Source of the DNA: Cohnella thermotolerans DSM 17683
GTDB lineage: Bacteria; Bacillota; Bacilli; Paenibacillales; Paenibacillaceae
Direction: 5' to 3'
Assembly (NCBI RefSeq): GCF_000429825.1
Contig: NZ_KE386956.1
Span: forward strand, 9,899-73,898
DNA length: 64,000 nt
The notes below the pieces were generated by a model. The model worked only from the letters and a program-made list of their open reading frames with translations, was not told where the DNA came from and did no database searches. Position 1 is the first letter of the stretch, and each line of letters starts with the position of its first letter. Both the position numbers and the translations under genes were made by a program. Positions 25,681 through 36,104 of this stretch are shown piece after piece.

Positions 25681-26697
25681 ATGAAGTCAGCCTCAAGAGA
25701 CATAGGCCAATTCTTCACCCAATACGCCATTTACATCGTTCTCGTCGTTCTCGTGATCTGCATCTCGCTTTACGATCCGAGCTTCCTGTCGGTGCAGACG
25801 CTGCACGATATTTTGCTGCAAAATTCCACGAAGGCGATCATCGCGCTCGGCGCTGCCTTCGTTCTGATCACGGGCGGCACCGACCTGTCCGCGGGGCGCG
25901 TCGTCGGCTTGACCGCCGTCATCTCCGCCTCCATGCTGCAGACGTCGGATTACGCCCGGCGCTTCTATCCCGATCTGCCCCATCTGTCGGTGGCGATTCC
26001 GATCGTCCTGGCCATCCTCGCGGGGCTCGTCGTGGGGCTGATCAACGGGCTCATCGTCGCCAAGCTGCGGGTGCCGCCGTTCATCGCGACGCTCGGCACG
26101 ATGGTCGCCGTCTACGGCGCCAACTCTCTCTACTTCGACATGAAGCCGAACCAGTCGCAGCCGATCGGCGGCCTGCGCCACGACTTTACGGTGCTGGGCA
26201 GCGGCTTCATCGGCAAGCCGGGTCCTTACTCGATTCCCTATCTCGTGCTGATCGCCATCGCGATCGCGGCGCTCGTCTGGGTCATCTTCAATAAGACGCG
26301 GCTCGGCAAAAACATGTACGCGATCGGCGGCAACGTTCAGGCGGCGTACGTGTCCGGCATCAACGTCGGGCGCAATCTGATCTGGATCTACGGCATCGCG
26401 GGCTCCCTGTACGGCCTTGCCGGCCTGCTCGAAGCGGCGAAGACCGGCGGCGCCTCGAACAACTACGGCAACATGTACGAGCTCGACGCGATCGCGGCCT
26501 GCGTCGTCGGGGGCGTCTCGACGTCCGGCGGCATCGGCACGGTCCCGGGCGTTATGGCGGGCGTGCTTATCTTCGGCGTCATCAACTACGGTTTGACGTT
26601 TATCGGCGTAAGCCCGTACTGGCAGCTGATCATCAAAGGGCTGATCATCGTGGCGGCCGTCTCGTTCGACATCAGGAAATATTTGGCAAGACGATGA
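25681..26697 (+). CDS. mglC: Galactose/methyl-galactoside ABC importer, permease
   Basis: 338 residues with about ten membrane segments of the BPD_transp_2 type. Family motifs include LITGGTDLSAGRVVGLTAVI, VPPFIATLGTMVAVYG, AIGGNVQAAYVSGINV and AACVVGGVSTSGGIGTVPG. AAGGGGG precedes the ATG, 17 bases after mglA. A terminator at 26712-26735 closes the operon. Confidence 0.92.
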   Translation: MKSASRDIGQFFTQYAIYIVLVVLVICISLYDPSFLSVQTLHDILLQNSTKAIIALGAAFVLITGGTDLSAGRVVGLTAVISASMLQTSDYARRFYPDLPHLSVAIPIVLAILAGLVVGLINGLIVAKLRVPPFIATLGTMVAVYGANSLYFDMKPNQSQPIGGLRHDFTVLGSGFIGKPGPYSIPYLVLIAIAIAALVWVIFNKTRLGKNMYAIGGNVQAAYVSGINVGRNLIWIYGIAGSLYGLAGLLEAAKTGGASNNYGNMYELDAIAACVVGGVSTSGGIGTVPGVMAGVLIFGVINYGLTFIGVSPYWQLIIKGLIIVAAVSFDIRKYLARR

Positions 26698-26711
26698 ACC
26701 CATCAGCGAAT

Positions 26712-26735
26712 AGCGGCAGAAGCCGCTCTTTTTGT
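26712..26735 (+). terminator. Terminator of mglBAC
   Basis: AGCGGC (26712-26717), loop AGAA, GCCGCT (26722-26727), then CTTTTTGTT. Confidence 0.8.
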
Positions 26736-26861
26736 TGCGTGAAGCAGGGGTCCTCTCCCCCGAACGCAGCGGAATCGGCATTCGAACCTCGCGCCCTCAA
26801 CCATTTTGGCTTGGGCCGTCGAATCGAAGGTTTTTACAACCGATAGGAGGCGGAAATAGGT

Positions 26862-28565
26862 ATGGGCCGAAAGCTGATCTTTTCGTTTATCGCCGTGTCG
26901 CTTATCGTGGCGTTGTGCAGCGCCTTGTCCTACGGGTTCATGCGGCAAACGCAGCGTGCGTACGACCGGCTGGCGGAACGTCAGAACGAAATGACGGAGC
27001 GGCTGTCCGCCATCTTGACCGGGACCGAGCGCCAGATGGGCTTGCTGTTCCGGTATTTGGCGGAGCCCGGCGAGGAGCCTGAGAAGGAGATGCGGGAAGC
27101 GAACGCGCAGCTCTCCGCCGACATCGCGGCGTTGGCCCGCGAATCGGCCGGCTACGGATCGGCAGTGGACGTCGGCAAGCTCGGAGATTCGAATCAGACG
27201 TTCGCGCGTCTGGTCGAGAAAGTGGTCGGATACGTTCGCGAAGGCAAGCCCGATATCGCCCGATCCGAAGCCGGGCAGTGGGCCGTGCCGACTTCGGAAG
27301 ATTTGGCGCGGCAGGCGCTCGAGATCAAGAAGGCCGAATCCGGGGAGCAGCAAGCCGCAATGGACGCCAACCGGAACCGGGTTCGGCTGTTCAACGCCGT
27401 GCTCGTCGCCGTCAGCGCGGCCGCCGTTCTGCTCGCGATCGCGATCGGCTGGGCGCTGTCCCGGATGATCGTCAAGCCGGCCAAAAGCCTCGTCGCCGCG
27501 GCGTCCCGGATCGCCGAGGGCGATCTGTCCGGCGCGGACGTCGCGGTCAAGGGAAGGGACGAGCTGCACAGCCTCGCGGACGCATTCAACGCGATGAAAG
27601 CCAATTTGCGGCTCGTGATCCGGCAAGCGGTCTCCAACTCCGAGCAAGTGGCCGCCGCGTCGGTTCGGCTTCGCGCGAACAGCGATCGCGTGGCCGGGCT
27701 GTCGGAGCAGGTGACGGCGGTTATGCAGCAAATCGCGGCCGGGTCGGAGAAGCAACAGCTCCATATGGGGCAGGGCAGCGAGCGGATCGGCCGGATGGCG
27801 CTGTCGACGGCCGCGCTCGAAGAGAGCGCCGTGGCGGTTCAAGCCTGCGTGGAACGGGCCGGGGCGGCGGCGGGCGAGGGACGGCTCGCGATCGAACGGG
27901 CGGCGGGCCAGATGCAGGCGATCCGCTCCGGCATATCGCGGGTCGCGGAAGCGACGGAACGCCTGAGCCGGCATGCCGGGCAAATCGAGCGGATGGCCGC
28001 GCTGATCGTGTCGATCGCGAGGCAGACGAACCTCCTCGCCCTGAACGCTTCCATCGAGGCGTCGAGGGCCGGCGAGCACGGCAAAGGCTTCGCCGTCGTC
28101 GCGGAGGAGGTGCGGAAGCTGTCCGGCCAGACCGGGCAGGCCGCCGAAGAAGTGGCCGCCGTCGTCGCGGGCATTCGCGCGGAGATGGCGGACGCGTCCG
28201 CCGCTTCAGCCATGGGGGACCGGGAGGCCGAGGCCGGCATCGCCGTCGTCTCGCGGGCGGCGGAAGCGTTCGCGAGAATCGAGGAATCGATCGGGCAGGT
28301 AGCCGAGCGGATGAAGGAGAACGCGGTTCGGTCCGCGGATATGGCGCTTCATTCCCGGGAAGCCGCGGAGGCGATGGATCTCGTTCGCGAAGTGACCGAC
28401 GCGACGTCCGCCGGCGCCCGCGGCGTCATGTCGGACGTCGAATCACAGCACGAAGCCATTCAGGAGATCGCCGCCGCGGCGGCGATGCTGACGGAAGAAG
28501 CGGAGCGGTTGCTTCAGAGGATTTCCCATTTTCGCGTTGCCGATGAACGGAGGACGGCGGGTTAA
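26862..28565 (+). CDS. Methyl-accepting chemotaxis protein
   Basis: 567 residues. A membrane segment at about 5-24, a helical sensor domain of about 150 residues of the four-helix-bundle type, a second membrane segment at about 182-204 ([20 protein letters not shown]), HAMP ([21 protein letters not shown]), then the coiled-coil signalling domain with tip motif [32 protein letters not shown]. It relays an unknown ligand to CheA. The start follows ATAGGAGGCGG. The last four bases overlap the convergent gerC gene. It lies next to mglBAC and could respond to that binding protein, but nothing in the sequence shows this. Confidence 0.9.
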   Translation: MGRKLIFSFIAVSLIVALCSALSYGFMRQTQRAYDRLAERQNEMTERLSAILTGTERQMGLLFRYLAEPGEEPEKEMREANAQLSADIAALARESAGYGSAVDVGKLGDSNQTFARLVEKVVGYVREGKPDIARSEAGQWAVPTSEDLARQALEIKKAESGEQQAAMDANRNRVRLFNAVLVAVSAAAVLLAIAIGWALSRMIVKPAKSLVAAASRIAEGDLSGADVAVKGRDELHSLADAFNAMKANLRLVIRQAVSNSEQVAAASVRLRANSDRVAGLSEQVTAVMQQIAAGSEKQQLHMGQGSERIGRMALSTAALEESAVAVQACVERAGAAAGEGRLAIERAAGQMQAIRSGISRVAEATERLSRHAGQIERMAALIVSIARQTNLLALNASIEASRAGEHGKGFAVVAEEVRKLSGQTGQAAEEVAAVVAGIRAEMADASAASAMGDREAEAGIAVVSRAAEAFARIEESIGQVAERMKENAVRSADMALHSREAAEAMDLVREVTDATSAGARGVMSDVESQHEAIQEIAAAAAMLTEEAERLLQRISHFRVADERRTAG

Positions 28566-29722
28566 TCCGTGAAGCGAAGCTTGTATTTGCCGGTGTCCCG
28601 AAGATGCAATCGAACGTAGACGCCGGCAAGCGAATCTTCGCGCAGGGGGAAGGCGTCCCCGGAGAAGTAACGCCTCCAGAGACGGGGGTTCTTATGATAG
28701 AGCGCGTTTCCCAACTGCAGAAGATCGACTTTGGCCTGCAACCCCTTGCGGTAAGTTTGGCGGATATCGTCCGCGATCGACTTGCGGGCAAGCGCCAGAA
28801 GGGTCGATTTGTCGACATTTTGCGGCAGCTCGTTAATGGATGCGTTGGCTGCGATGCGGATGTCGAACGCAAGTCTTCCGTTCCGTTCGCGCGGCTTGAC
28901 GCTGTATTTCGGGCGAAGGATGACGATCGACGCGTCGCGGCCTGGGCCGACCGTCACGTCGATGGGAACGCGAACAGTCTCTCTCTCGATCCACCTCAAT
29001 CCGGGAATATCCTCCTCGGAGAAGGCGGCTTTCCATTTTCCCCGGTAAACCGCATAGATCCCTTTGTCGAAAAGGAGCGGGTGCTCCTTTTCGTTTTCTC
29101 TCCATTGCGACTTGTTAATGTCCAGGATCGGAATCGAGGCGGTTACGGCGGGCTCGTTGTAAAGAGCGACGAAACGCTGAAACTGCAGCGGCGTCAAGTA
29201 GGAGCGCTGGCGGTAGATTTCCTTCGGCTGGTGCAGGATCGATTCCAGCGGCGACTGCTTGAAAAAGGGAGTGACGCTGAGAATGTCCTCCAGCGGACGA
29301 TTCGTGGCGTACACCCACTTGGTATAGCGGAGCTCCCGATACCGGTTGGTCAAATCTAACGCTTCCTGCAGCCGGTTGGCCTTCAACAGCCGCTCGTGAT
29401 AAATGACCGCGGTGGTATGGCCCCAGAAGATTTGCTCCTGCGATGTGGAATACAGATCCGTCATCGCGTTTTGAAGCGTGCGGCCGCGGCCTTTGCCCAC
29501 CCAGACGGTGCCGGGCGTCGTTCGGACGGAGCCCGATTGCTTGGCGACGTTGGAAAAATCGAGAACCTGCACGTAGGCGACAAATTGCTGCTTCGAGTCG
29601 TCGTAATCGATTCCGAGGGTGGTGGCGTAGCTGATATATTGAATCTCTTTGGCGTCCCAGCATCCGGGAAGGAGGATGCCGGAGAGCAAGGCCAGGGCGA
29701 TCGGATACGCGATCGACTTCAC
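28562..29722 (-). CDS. gerC: Spore germination protein, Ger(x)C family lipoprotein
   Basis: 386 residues. Lipobox LPGC (Cys21) followed by [20 protein letters not shown], the N-terminal signature of GerC-type germinant receptor subunits. The C-terminal domain ([34 protein letters not shown], in pieces) is also typical. It forms a receptor with the GerA and GerB proteins in the spore inner membrane. It is the last gene of gerB-gerA-gerC; its start overlaps gerA by four bases. The symbol names the family, not a specific orthologue. Confidence 0.92.
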   Translation of the reverse strand: MKSIAYPIALALLSGILLPGCWDAKEIQYISYATTLGIDYDDSKQQFVAYVQVLDFSNVAKQSGSVRTTPGTVWVGKGRGRTLQNAMTDLYSTSQEQIFWGHTTAVIYHERLLKANRLQEALDLTNRYRELRYTKWVYATNRPLEDILSVTPFFKQSPLESILHQPKEIYRQRSYLTPLQFQRFVALYNEPAVTASIPILDINKSQWRENEKEHPLLFDKGIYAVYRGKWKAAFSEEDIPGLRWIERETVRVPIDVTVGPGRDASIVILRPKYSVKPRERNGRLAFDIRIAANASINELPQNVDKSTLLALARKSIADDIRQTYRKGLQAKVDLLQLGNALYHKNPRLWRRYFSGDAFPLREDSLAGVYVRLHLRDTGKYKLRFTD

Positions 29723-31200
29723 GGTCGTTGTCTCCTCTCTTCAGCCGAAGTCCCGGCGGCAGAGCGCGTCTGCGCGTACGCCCACTTCCCGGGAAGCTTC
29801 AGGAAACTTCTCCCGAATTGCTTCCATCTCAGCGGAGAGAGCGGGGCCACATACGGATAGCCGAACGAGTCGAGGGAAGCCAGATAGAGTATGACGGCAA
29901 ACAAGCCGACGATGAAGCCGTAGAAACCCAGAACCGCCGCAAGGAAATAGACGCCGAGCCGCAGGATGGTCGAGATCCCGGACAGCATCTGGTTGACCAG
30001 CGTAGACGAACAGACGGCCGTAATGGAAGCGACGATGATGATGGTCGGCGACAGAATCCCGGCCTGGATGGAAGCCTCTCCGATAATGATTCCCCCGACG
30101 ACCGTTACGGTCGGACTGATCGTTTTCGGCAGCCGAACCCCCGCTTCTCTGAACAATTCCATGATGATCATCATGAGCATCATCTCCGCCGAGGCGGACA
30201 GCGGCGTGCCGAGCCGGGACACCGTAACGGTGGCCAGCAGCGGGAAGGGGAGCTGATCCTGGTTGTAGACGGCAAGGGAGGTCCAAAATCCCGGCAGAAA
30301 GATCGAGATGACCAGACCGATGTACCGCAAAATCCGGCCGAACGACGTCATCAGAAAAGGGAGGTGGTCGTCCTCCGGGCTTTTCAGCAACAGAAGAAGG
30401 TTCGCAGGACCGATGACCGCTACGGGAGAGCCTTCCACGAGCAAGACGAATCGGCCGCGAAGCATGCAGTCGACGGCAAAATCGGGCCGGCCCGTATAAT
30501 GGAACTGCGGAAATATGGAGAAGGGCTGACGGCCGAGCAAATCTTCGAGCTGGTTGGCCGATTGAAGGTTCTCTACCGATATCGAAGAAATTTTGTCCCG
30601 AACTTTCCGCGGCAGATCGGGCGCGATCGCGTCCTGAACGTAGAGCAGCAGAACCTTCGTTCGGCTTCGCTCGCCGATCGTGAACAGCTCGAAGCGGAGC
30701 GAAGTGCTTTTCAGACGTTTGCGCACGAGGGCGACATTCGTCCGCAGATCCTCCACGAAGCCGTCGCGCGGCCCGATGACGGAGATTTCGGCGTTGGATT
30801 CTTCCGTCGATCGTTTGGGAGAATCGTCGATTTGGAAGGAAATGAGCTGCATCCGCTCCTCGTTCCGGAGCAGCAGGAGAAGCTCGCCTCCGAATATGCG
30901 CTGCTCGATCTCGGACCAGGATAAGTCCAAGGGAAGCTTATCCTGCCGGATAAGCATCGGGACAGCTCCCGGACGTTCGGGACTGCTCGCCGGCAAAGGC
31001 CAATGCCGCAGCTCCGGCAGCACGTACCGGTCGATATCCTCGGCGCTGCACAAGCCTTCGCAATAGACAAGTACGGCATCGGTATCCGGCGTCAGGTCGA
31101 TCTCCCGAATATGGACGTCCTGGCTGTGCGCGAAATGGGCCCGGAGCGAGGAGGCGCCGATGTCGGCTGTCCCCGTGCCCGAATGCTGCCAGTCGTTCAT
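29719..31200 (-). CDS. gerA: Spore germination protein, GerA family
   Basis: 493 residues. A soluble N-terminal half (to about 280) is followed by a membrane half of about five segments (YIGLVISIFLPGFWTSLAVYN, LIVGLFAVILYLASLDSFGYPY). Conserved family stretches include VEGSPVAVIGPANLLLLLKSPEDD and GEASIQAGILSPTIIIVASI. It is the large subunit of a germinant receptor. The start overlaps the end of gerB by four bases. Gene order B-A-C differs from the A-B-C order of Bacillus subtilis gerA. Confidence 0.92.
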   Translation of the reverse strand: MNDWQHSGTGTADIGASSLRAHFAHSQDVHIREIDLTPDTDAVLVYCEGLCSAEDIDRYVLPELRHWPLPASSPERPGAVPMLIRQDKLPLDLSWSEIEQRIFGGELLLLLRNEERMQLISFQIDDSPKRSTEESNAEISVIGPRDGFVEDLRTNVALVRKRLKSTSLRFELFTIGERSRTKVLLLYVQDAIAPDLPRKVRDKISSISVENLQSANQLEDLLGRQPFSIFPQFHYTGRPDFAVDCMLRGRFVLLVEGSPVAVIGPANLLLLLKSPEDDHLPFLMTSFGRILRYIGLVISIFLPGFWTSLAVYNQDQLPFPLLATVTVSRLGTPLSASAEMMLMMIIMELFREAGVRLPKTISPTVTVVGGIIIGEASIQAGILSPTIIIVASITAVCSSTLVNQMLSGISTILRLGVYFLAAVLGFYGFIVGLFAVILYLASLDSFGYPYVAPLSPLRWKQFGRSFLKLPGKWAYAQTRSAAGTSAEERRQRP

Positions 31201-32279
31201 TCGCTAATCCCCCTTTTCTCCGCGGCCGTCATTTTTCGCAACCCCAAACAGGCCGTAACGGCCAGGATGCAGAGCGCCGCCGCCGCCGACACGGGAAAAT
31301 AATAACGAGCGACAAAGGTTCGGAACAGCACCGGATCGATCGGAAGCGCCCCCGCACCGACGAGGGCGGCTCCGAACACAAGCGTCGTCCGGCTGGCGAG
31401 ACGCGTGCGCTCCCCGAACAAATCCGCAACGAGATAGACCGCCAAGGAAATGCGAATCCAGGCGCCGCTAAGCCACTGATACAGCGAGAAGAAATCGACA
31501 TGCTCGATATAGCGGCCGATTTGAACCAGTCTCCATTGCTCCCACGCAGGATATTTTTGTTTGGCGGCTTCGGGAGGACCGAATTCGGCGATCGCTCCGA
31601 TGAGAGGCCCCGCCGTCAGCATGGCCAGCACGGCGGCGAGAGCGATCATGGACTTGATGGAAGGCGTCTCGCGCATCCGATGGGTGAGCAGCAAGAGGAT
31701 GACCAGTTCCGCGTAACCTCCGAAAATGTAGATGCCTCCGCTGACGATCGGCCCCCAGCCGCGTTCCAGCACGGGAAGCAGAAGATCGTAATGCTTGTGA
31801 GGGGTATTGGCCGTCATGACGAACAGGCCCAGAATGACGACGAAGGGAAGCAGCACGCCTCCGACGATGCCGACGACCTGAATGCCCAGGCGGGCCATCG
31901 ATACGCAGAGAACGGCAAAGACGACCGATACGAGCCATCTCGGTGTATAAGGAAGATAGACGAGCTGCAGCCAGTCCATCATATCTTTCATCGTAATGAT
32001 CGCTATCAGCGCCAAGTATAATCCGAGAGCGGCCATAATCGTCCAGGTGAGGATAACATGTCCCCTGCGGTTCAAAAAAAGCTGCAGGCGGTCCGATCCG
32101 ACCTTGCGCATCGTCAATCCGACGGCCGCCGCCCAAGCAGCGGCGGGCAAGGCGGCCACCAGCACGGATAGCCACGAATCCCTGCCGGCGACATCCAGCA
32201 TGATCGGGATCAAGATTACGTGATTCATCAATCCCGTCGACAAGAGGATCAGCATGATCAACTGCGTACGGTTTAGCAT
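31197..32279 (-). CDS. gerB: Spore germination protein, GerB family permease
   Basis: 360 residues with about ten membrane segments of the amino-acid-permease-like GerB family (endospore germination permease). It probably forms the germinant-binding transmembrane subunit. The start MLNRTQLIM at 32279 follows GAAGGGGTG; the reading frame is open far upstream only because of the GC-rich antisense strand of the helicase gene. It heads the germination operon. A sporulation-specific promoter (sigma-G) is expected in the 267 bases upstream but I could not identify one with confidence. Confidence 0.9.
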   Translation of the reverse strand: MLNRTQLIMLILLSTGLMNHVILIPIMLDVAGRDSWLSVLVAALPAAAWAAAVGLTMRKVGSDRLQLFLNRRGHVILTWTIMAALGLYLALIAIITMKDMMDWLQLVYLPYTPRWLVSVVFAVLCVSMARLGIQVVGIVGGVLLPFVVILGLFVMTANTPHKHYDLLLPVLERGWGPIVSGGIYIFGGYAELVILLLLTHRMRETPSIKSMIALAAVLAMLTAGPLIGAIAEFGPPEAAKQKYPAWEQWRLVQIGRYIEHVDFFSLYQWLSGAWIRISLAVYLVADLFGERTRLASRTTLVFGAALVGAGALPIDPVLFRTFVARYYFPVSAAAALCILAVTACLGLRKMTAAEKRGISE

Positions 32280-32546
32280 GCTCGGATCACCCCTTCCATC
32301 TGCGTTAGTTTTTCCCAGAAGTGCGTCCGTTTTATACGAACGTCTCTTGCGGCTTTTGGCGCCGGCGCGCAATGCCCGTTCCGGTTGCGCAGGTTGCGTG
32401 CGTTCCCCCCTCGCCCGACCCGCAGTCGGCCGGAACGTGTGCATGGCAACGACCGCCCCGCTATAATGGAGAAAGATTGGTGGCTTGCGGCGGCTTCGCT
32501 GGCGGAAGGCCATGCGGGGAGCCGGAGGAGAGAGGAGAGATACGGG

Positions 32547-35066
32547 ATGACGCGGCAGCCGATGCCGATTGATCAAGCGCTGCCCGAGCTCAAAGACGCG
32601 CTTCGCGGGCAGCGGCAAGCCGTGCTCGTCGCCGCGCCCGGCGCGGGGAAGACGACGCGCGTGCCGCTTGCGCTGCTGGACGAGCCGTGGCTCGCCGGCC
32701 GCAAAATCGTCATGCTGGAGCCGAGGCGTCTCGCGGCGCGCAACGCGGCCCGATATATGGCTTCGACTCTTGGGGAAAAGGTGGGCGAGACCGTCGGTTA
32801 CCGCGTGCGCATGGATACGCGGGTCGGCCCGCGAACGCGCATCGAAGTGGTGACCGAAGGCGTGCTGACGCGCATGCTGCAGTCCGATCCGTCGCTGGAG
32901 GAGGCGGGGCTCGTCATTTTCGACGAGTATCACGAGCGGAGCTTGCAGGCCGATCTCGGGCTGGCGCTGTGCCTGCAGTCGCGGGAGCTGTTCCGGGAGG
33001 ACCTGCGCCTGCTGGTCATGTCTGCGACGCTCGAAGCGCAACCCGTGGCGGAGCTGCTCGGAGGAGCGCCGGTCGTCGAGAGCGAGGGGCGGCTGTTCCC
33101 CGTCGAGACGCGGTACGCGGCGCGGCGGGCGGACGGGCCGGTCGAAGCGGCGGTGGCGCAGACCGTGCTGGAGGCGCTCGCCGAGCATGGCGAGGGCGAT
33201 GCGCTCGTGTTTTTGCCCGGCGCGGCGGAGATACGCCGCGTCGAGGCGAGGCTGCGGGCGGCGCTGGCCGGCCGCCCGGTCGATGTGGCGCCGCTGCACG
33301 GCAGCTTGCCGCAGGAGGCGCAGGATCGCGCGCTTGCGCCGAGCCCGGCGGGGCGGCGCAAGGTCGTGCTGTCCACGTCGGTGGCGGAATCGAGCCTGAC
33401 CGTGGAAGGGGTGCGCATCGTCGTCGACAGCGGCCTCATGCGGGTGCCGCGGTTCTCGCCGCGCACCGGCATGGCGCGTCTTGAGACGGTGCCCGTATCG
33501 CTGCCCTCCGCCGACCAGCGGCGGGGGCGCGCGGGCCGGGTAGCCCCGGGCGTCTGCTACCGCCTGTGGACCGAAGAGGAGCACCGGAGGCTCGCTCCGG
33601 CCGGCACGCCGGAAATTCGCGAAGCGGACCTGGCGCCGCTCGCGCTCGATCTGGCCGCCTGGGGCGCGGCCGATCCCGCCGAGCTGGCCTGGCTCGATCC
33701 GCCCCCGGCGGCGGCCTACGCGCAGGCGCGCGAGCTGCTCGCCCGCCTCGGCGCGATCACGGACGCGGGCGCGCTGACGCCGCACGGCGCCCTCCTGCCG
33801 CAGCTCGGCGTCCATCCGCGCCTCGCGCACATGCTGCTTCGCGCCGCGCCCCTCGGGCTCGCGGCGCTCGCCTGCCAGCTCGCCGCCGTGCTCGGCGAGC
33901 GCGACCTGCTGCGCGGCGACGCCTCGCGCAGCAGCGATATCGCGCAGCGCGTCAAGGCGCTGCGCGAAGGAAGCGCGCACGCCGACGAGCGCGTGCGCGA
34001 ACGGCTGCTCGCCGAAGCCGCGGAGCTGCGGCGGGCGCTTGCCTCCGTCGCGGGCGGCGGGACCGGGTCCGCGGCGGAGGCTTGGGCGCCAGGCGGCGGC
34101 GATCTCGCCGCCTGCGGCGTCCTGCTCGGCTTCGCGTACCCGGACCGCATCGGACGCCGTCGCGGGCCCGGCCGGTACACGCTCAGCATCGGCCGGGGCG
34201 CCGCGCTGTCCGAGGACGACCCGCTCGCCCAAAGCGAATATATCGTCGCCGCCGAGCTGGACGACCAAGGCCAGGAGAGCCGCATCCGGCTCGCGGCCGC
34301 GCTCGCGGAAGCGGACTTGGAGGCGCGGTTCGCGGACCTCATCCGCGAGGAAGAGGCCGTTCGCTGGGACGCCGAAGCCGAAGCCGTCCGGGCCCGCGTC
34401 ATCCGCCGCCTCGGAGCGATAACGCTGCAGGAGCGGCCGCTGGCGAATCCCGACCCGGAGCGAGTGACGGAAGCGCTGCTGGAAGGCGTCCGCTCGCTTG
34501 GCCTGGGTGCGCTGCCGTGGAGCCGTTCCGCCCGCCAGCTTCGGGAGCGCGTCCGGTTCCTCGGAAGCCATGCCGACGGCTGGCCCGACTGGTCCGACGA
34601 AGCGTTGACGGACACGCTCGCCGACTGGCTCGGACCGTACGTCGGCGGGATGAGAAGCCGCGCCGACCTGCAGCGGCTGAACCTTGCGAACGTGCTCGAA
34701 GCTTCGCTGTCCTGGGAGCAGCGCAGCGAGCTGGAGCGGGAAGCGCCGACGCATGTCGTTGTGCCGAGCGGGTCGCGGATTCCGGTCGATTACGCCGATC
34801 CGTCCGCCCCCGTGCTGGCGGTGCGGCTGCAGGAGATGTTCGGCCTCGCGGACACGCCGCGCATCGCGGGCGGGCGGGTTCCGCTGACGCTGCATCTGTT
34901 GTCCCCGGCCCACAGGCCGGTGCAGGTGACGCGCGATTTGGCGAGCTTCTGGCGGAACGCCTATTTCGAGGTGCGCAAAGATTTGAAGGGCCGGTACCCG
35001 AAGCATTTCTGGCCGGACGATCCGCTTCAGGCGCCTGCAACGCGCAGAGCGCGCCCGATGACCTAA
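32547..35066 (+). CDS. hrpB: ATP-dependent RNA helicase HrpB
   Basis: 839 residues, the usual HrpB length. Walker A APGAGKTT (about 28-35), DExH box IFDEYHERS (about 122-130), SAT motif VMSATLE, and motif VI DQRRGRAGR in the second RecA domain, followed by the HA2 and HrpB C-terminal domains (ending YPKHFWPDDPLQAPATRR). The function of HrpB in Firmicutes is not well known. The start was placed after GGAGGAGAGAGGAG at 32547; earlier in-frame ATGs add unlikely sequence. It is very GC-rich around 33.6-34.4 kb. Confidence 0.93.
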   Translation: MTRQPMPIDQALPELKDALRGQRQAVLVAAPGAGKTTRVPLALLDEPWLAGRKIVMLEPRRLAARNAARYMASTLGEKVGETVGYRVRMDTRVGPRTRIEVVTEGVLTRMLQSDPSLEEAGLVIFDEYHERSLQADLGLALCLQSRELFREDLRLLVMSATLEAQPVAELLGGAPVVESEGRLFPVETRYAARRADGPVEAAVAQTVLEALAEHGEGDALVFLPGAAEIRRVEARLRAALAGRPVDVAPLHGSLPQEAQDRALAPSPAGRRKVVLSTSVAESSLTVEGVRIVVDSGLMRVPRFSPRTGMARLETVPVSLPSADQRRGRAGRVAPGVCYRLWTEEEHRRLAPAGTPEIREADLAPLALDLAAWGAADPAELAWLDPPPAAAYAQARELLARLGAITDAGALTPHGALLPQLGVHPRLAHMLLRAAPLGLAALACQLAAVLGERDLLRGDASRSSDIAQRVKALREGSAHADERVRERLLAEAAELRRALASVAGGGTGSAAEAWAPGGGDLAACGVLLGFAYPDRIGRRRGPGRYTLSIGRGAALSEDDPLAQSEYIVAAELDDQGQESRIRLAAALAEADLEARFADLIREEEAVRWDAEAEAVRARVIRRLGAITLQERPLANPDPERVTEALLEGVRSLGLGALPWSRSARQLRERVRFLGSHADGWPDWSDEALTDTLADWLGPYVGGMRSRADLQRLNLANVLEASLSWEQRSELEREAPTHVVVPSGSRIPVDYADPSAPVLAVRLQEMFGLADTPRIAGGRVPLTLHLLSPAHRPVQVTRDLASFWRNAYFEVRKDLKGRYPKHFWPDDPLQAPATRRARPMT

Positions 35067-35138
35067 GTCGCAGGCGCTTCGACCGGTGTATATGATAGGA
35101 TGGGAGTAAGCGCCATTGCGAAGGGGAGGAGACGCGCC

Positions 35139-35807
35139 TTGAAACTCTTTTTCATATTCGGATTGTTGTGGTGGCTGCTCGGCAACCCGTTCCTGGCGCT
35201 CATCGTGCTTCTGGTCATCTTGTACGCGCTCGAAAGGCGGTTCCTCGGTCTGACGCCGAGCCTGCTGCGCCCGTTCAAACGACGGAGCGCCATCGCCAAA
35301 TGGCGCCGCCAGCTGCAGGTCAATCCGCACGACGTATCGGCCAAATCCGAGCTTGCGCGCCTGTATATCGAAGGCAAGAAATTCAGGGAAGCCAAGGACA
35401 TTCTGCTCGGCATCGAGCCGCAAATGGAACACTCCGCGGAATACTGGAGCGACCTCGGGCTTTGCGAATTGGCGTTGGGCCGGACGGAGGAAGGGGAGCG
35501 CGCCATGCTGCGGGCGCTGGCGATCAGTCCTCGCGTCAAATACGGCCTGCCGTATTTGCGCTTGGGCGAAGCGTTCGCGAAGACGGATGCGGAGAAAGCG
35601 TTGGCGTATTTGCGGAAATTCCAGGAGATCCATTCGTCGTCCTGCGAAGCCTATTATCGGCTGGGCAGCGTTTACGCTTCGATGGGGCGGACGGCGGAGG
35701 CGCGGGAGACGGATCGGGAGTGTCTGGCGATCTATCGTTCGCTGCCCCGGTATATGAAGCGGCGCGAGCGCAAGTGGGCGCTGAGAAGCCGTCTTCGGAG
35801 CCGGTAA
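35139..35807 (+). CDS. Membrane-anchored TPR-repeat protein
   Basis: 222 residues starting at TTG, 8 bases after GGGGAGGAG. Residues about 3-30 (LFFIFGLLWWLLGNPFLALIVLL region) form one or two membrane segments; residues about 55-200 contain three to four tetratricopeptide-like helix pairs (AKSELARLYIEGKKFREAKDIL, AEYWSDLGLCELALGRTEEGE, AYYRLGSVYASMGRTAEA). The basic C-terminus faces the cytoplasm. The partner is unknown. It may be co-transcribed with hrpB (72 bases apart). Confidence 0.8.
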   Translation: MKLFFIFGLLWWLLGNPFLALIVLLVILYALERRFLGLTPSLLRPFKRRSAIAKWRRQLQVNPHDVSAKSELARLYIEGKKFREAKDILLGIEPQMEHSAEYWSDLGLCELALGRTEEGERAMLRALAISPRVKYGLPYLRLGEAFAKTDAEKALAYLRKFQEIHSSSCEAYYRLGSVYASMGRTAEARETDRECLAIYRSLPRYMKRRERKWALRSRLRSR

Positions 35808-35817
35808 GCGGGAAAAT

Positions 35818-35851
35818 AGAAAGGGGAGCCTGCCGCTTAGGCCCCCTTTCC
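35818..35851. terminator. Convergent terminator hairpin
   Basis: GAAAGGGG then GCC (35819-35830) pairs with GGCCCCCTTTC (35840-35850) with one bulge. On the minus strand it is followed by TATTTTC. It sits between the TPR gene and the acidic-protein gene. Confidence 0.6.
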
Positions 35852-35867
35852 GGCTGGAGTTAAGGGA

Positions 35868-36104
35868 TTAATCCGCCGAAGCTTCGTCTTCGGCTTCGCT
35901 AGCGACCGCTTCGGAACTCGCTTCTTCCAGCTCCGCTTCCAAAGCGGCTTCTTCGGCGATCTCGGAGGCCGCTTCAAGTTCGGTTACGGCTGCCGCTTCG
36001 GCTTCCGCCTCGTCTACCGTCTCTTCCAATTGGGCTTCCGCTTCTTGGGCTTCCGCAACCGCTTCCAGACCTTCTTCGACAATAAGCTCTTCGTTCGCGT
36101 CCAT
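35868..36104 (-). CDS. Small Glu/Ala-rich acidic protein
   Basis: 78 residues from MDANEELIVEEG. More than a third of the residues are Glu and about a third Ala, with almost no basic residues or aromatics; it repeats patterns such as EAEA and EEAALEAE. It is predicted to be helical or disordered and strongly negative. The start at 36104 was chosen because GGGAG lies 10 bases upstream; two earlier in-frame ATGs (36113, 36134) are worse placed. The terminator after the stop supports a real gene. I do not recognise a family; it could also be low-complexity non-coding DNA. Confidence 0.5.
   Translation of the reverse strand: MDANEELIVEEGLEAVAEAQEAEAQLEETVDEAEAEAAAVTELEAASEIAEEAALEAELEEASSEAVASEAEDEASAD

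Noticed and set aside
31197-35633. Very long minus-strand open frame (over 1,400 codons) across the helicase gene
   Set aside because: It is antisense to hrpB, which has full helicase motifs. Only its last 360 codons, from 32279, are a real gene (gerB). Long antisense frames are expected with this GC-rich codon use.
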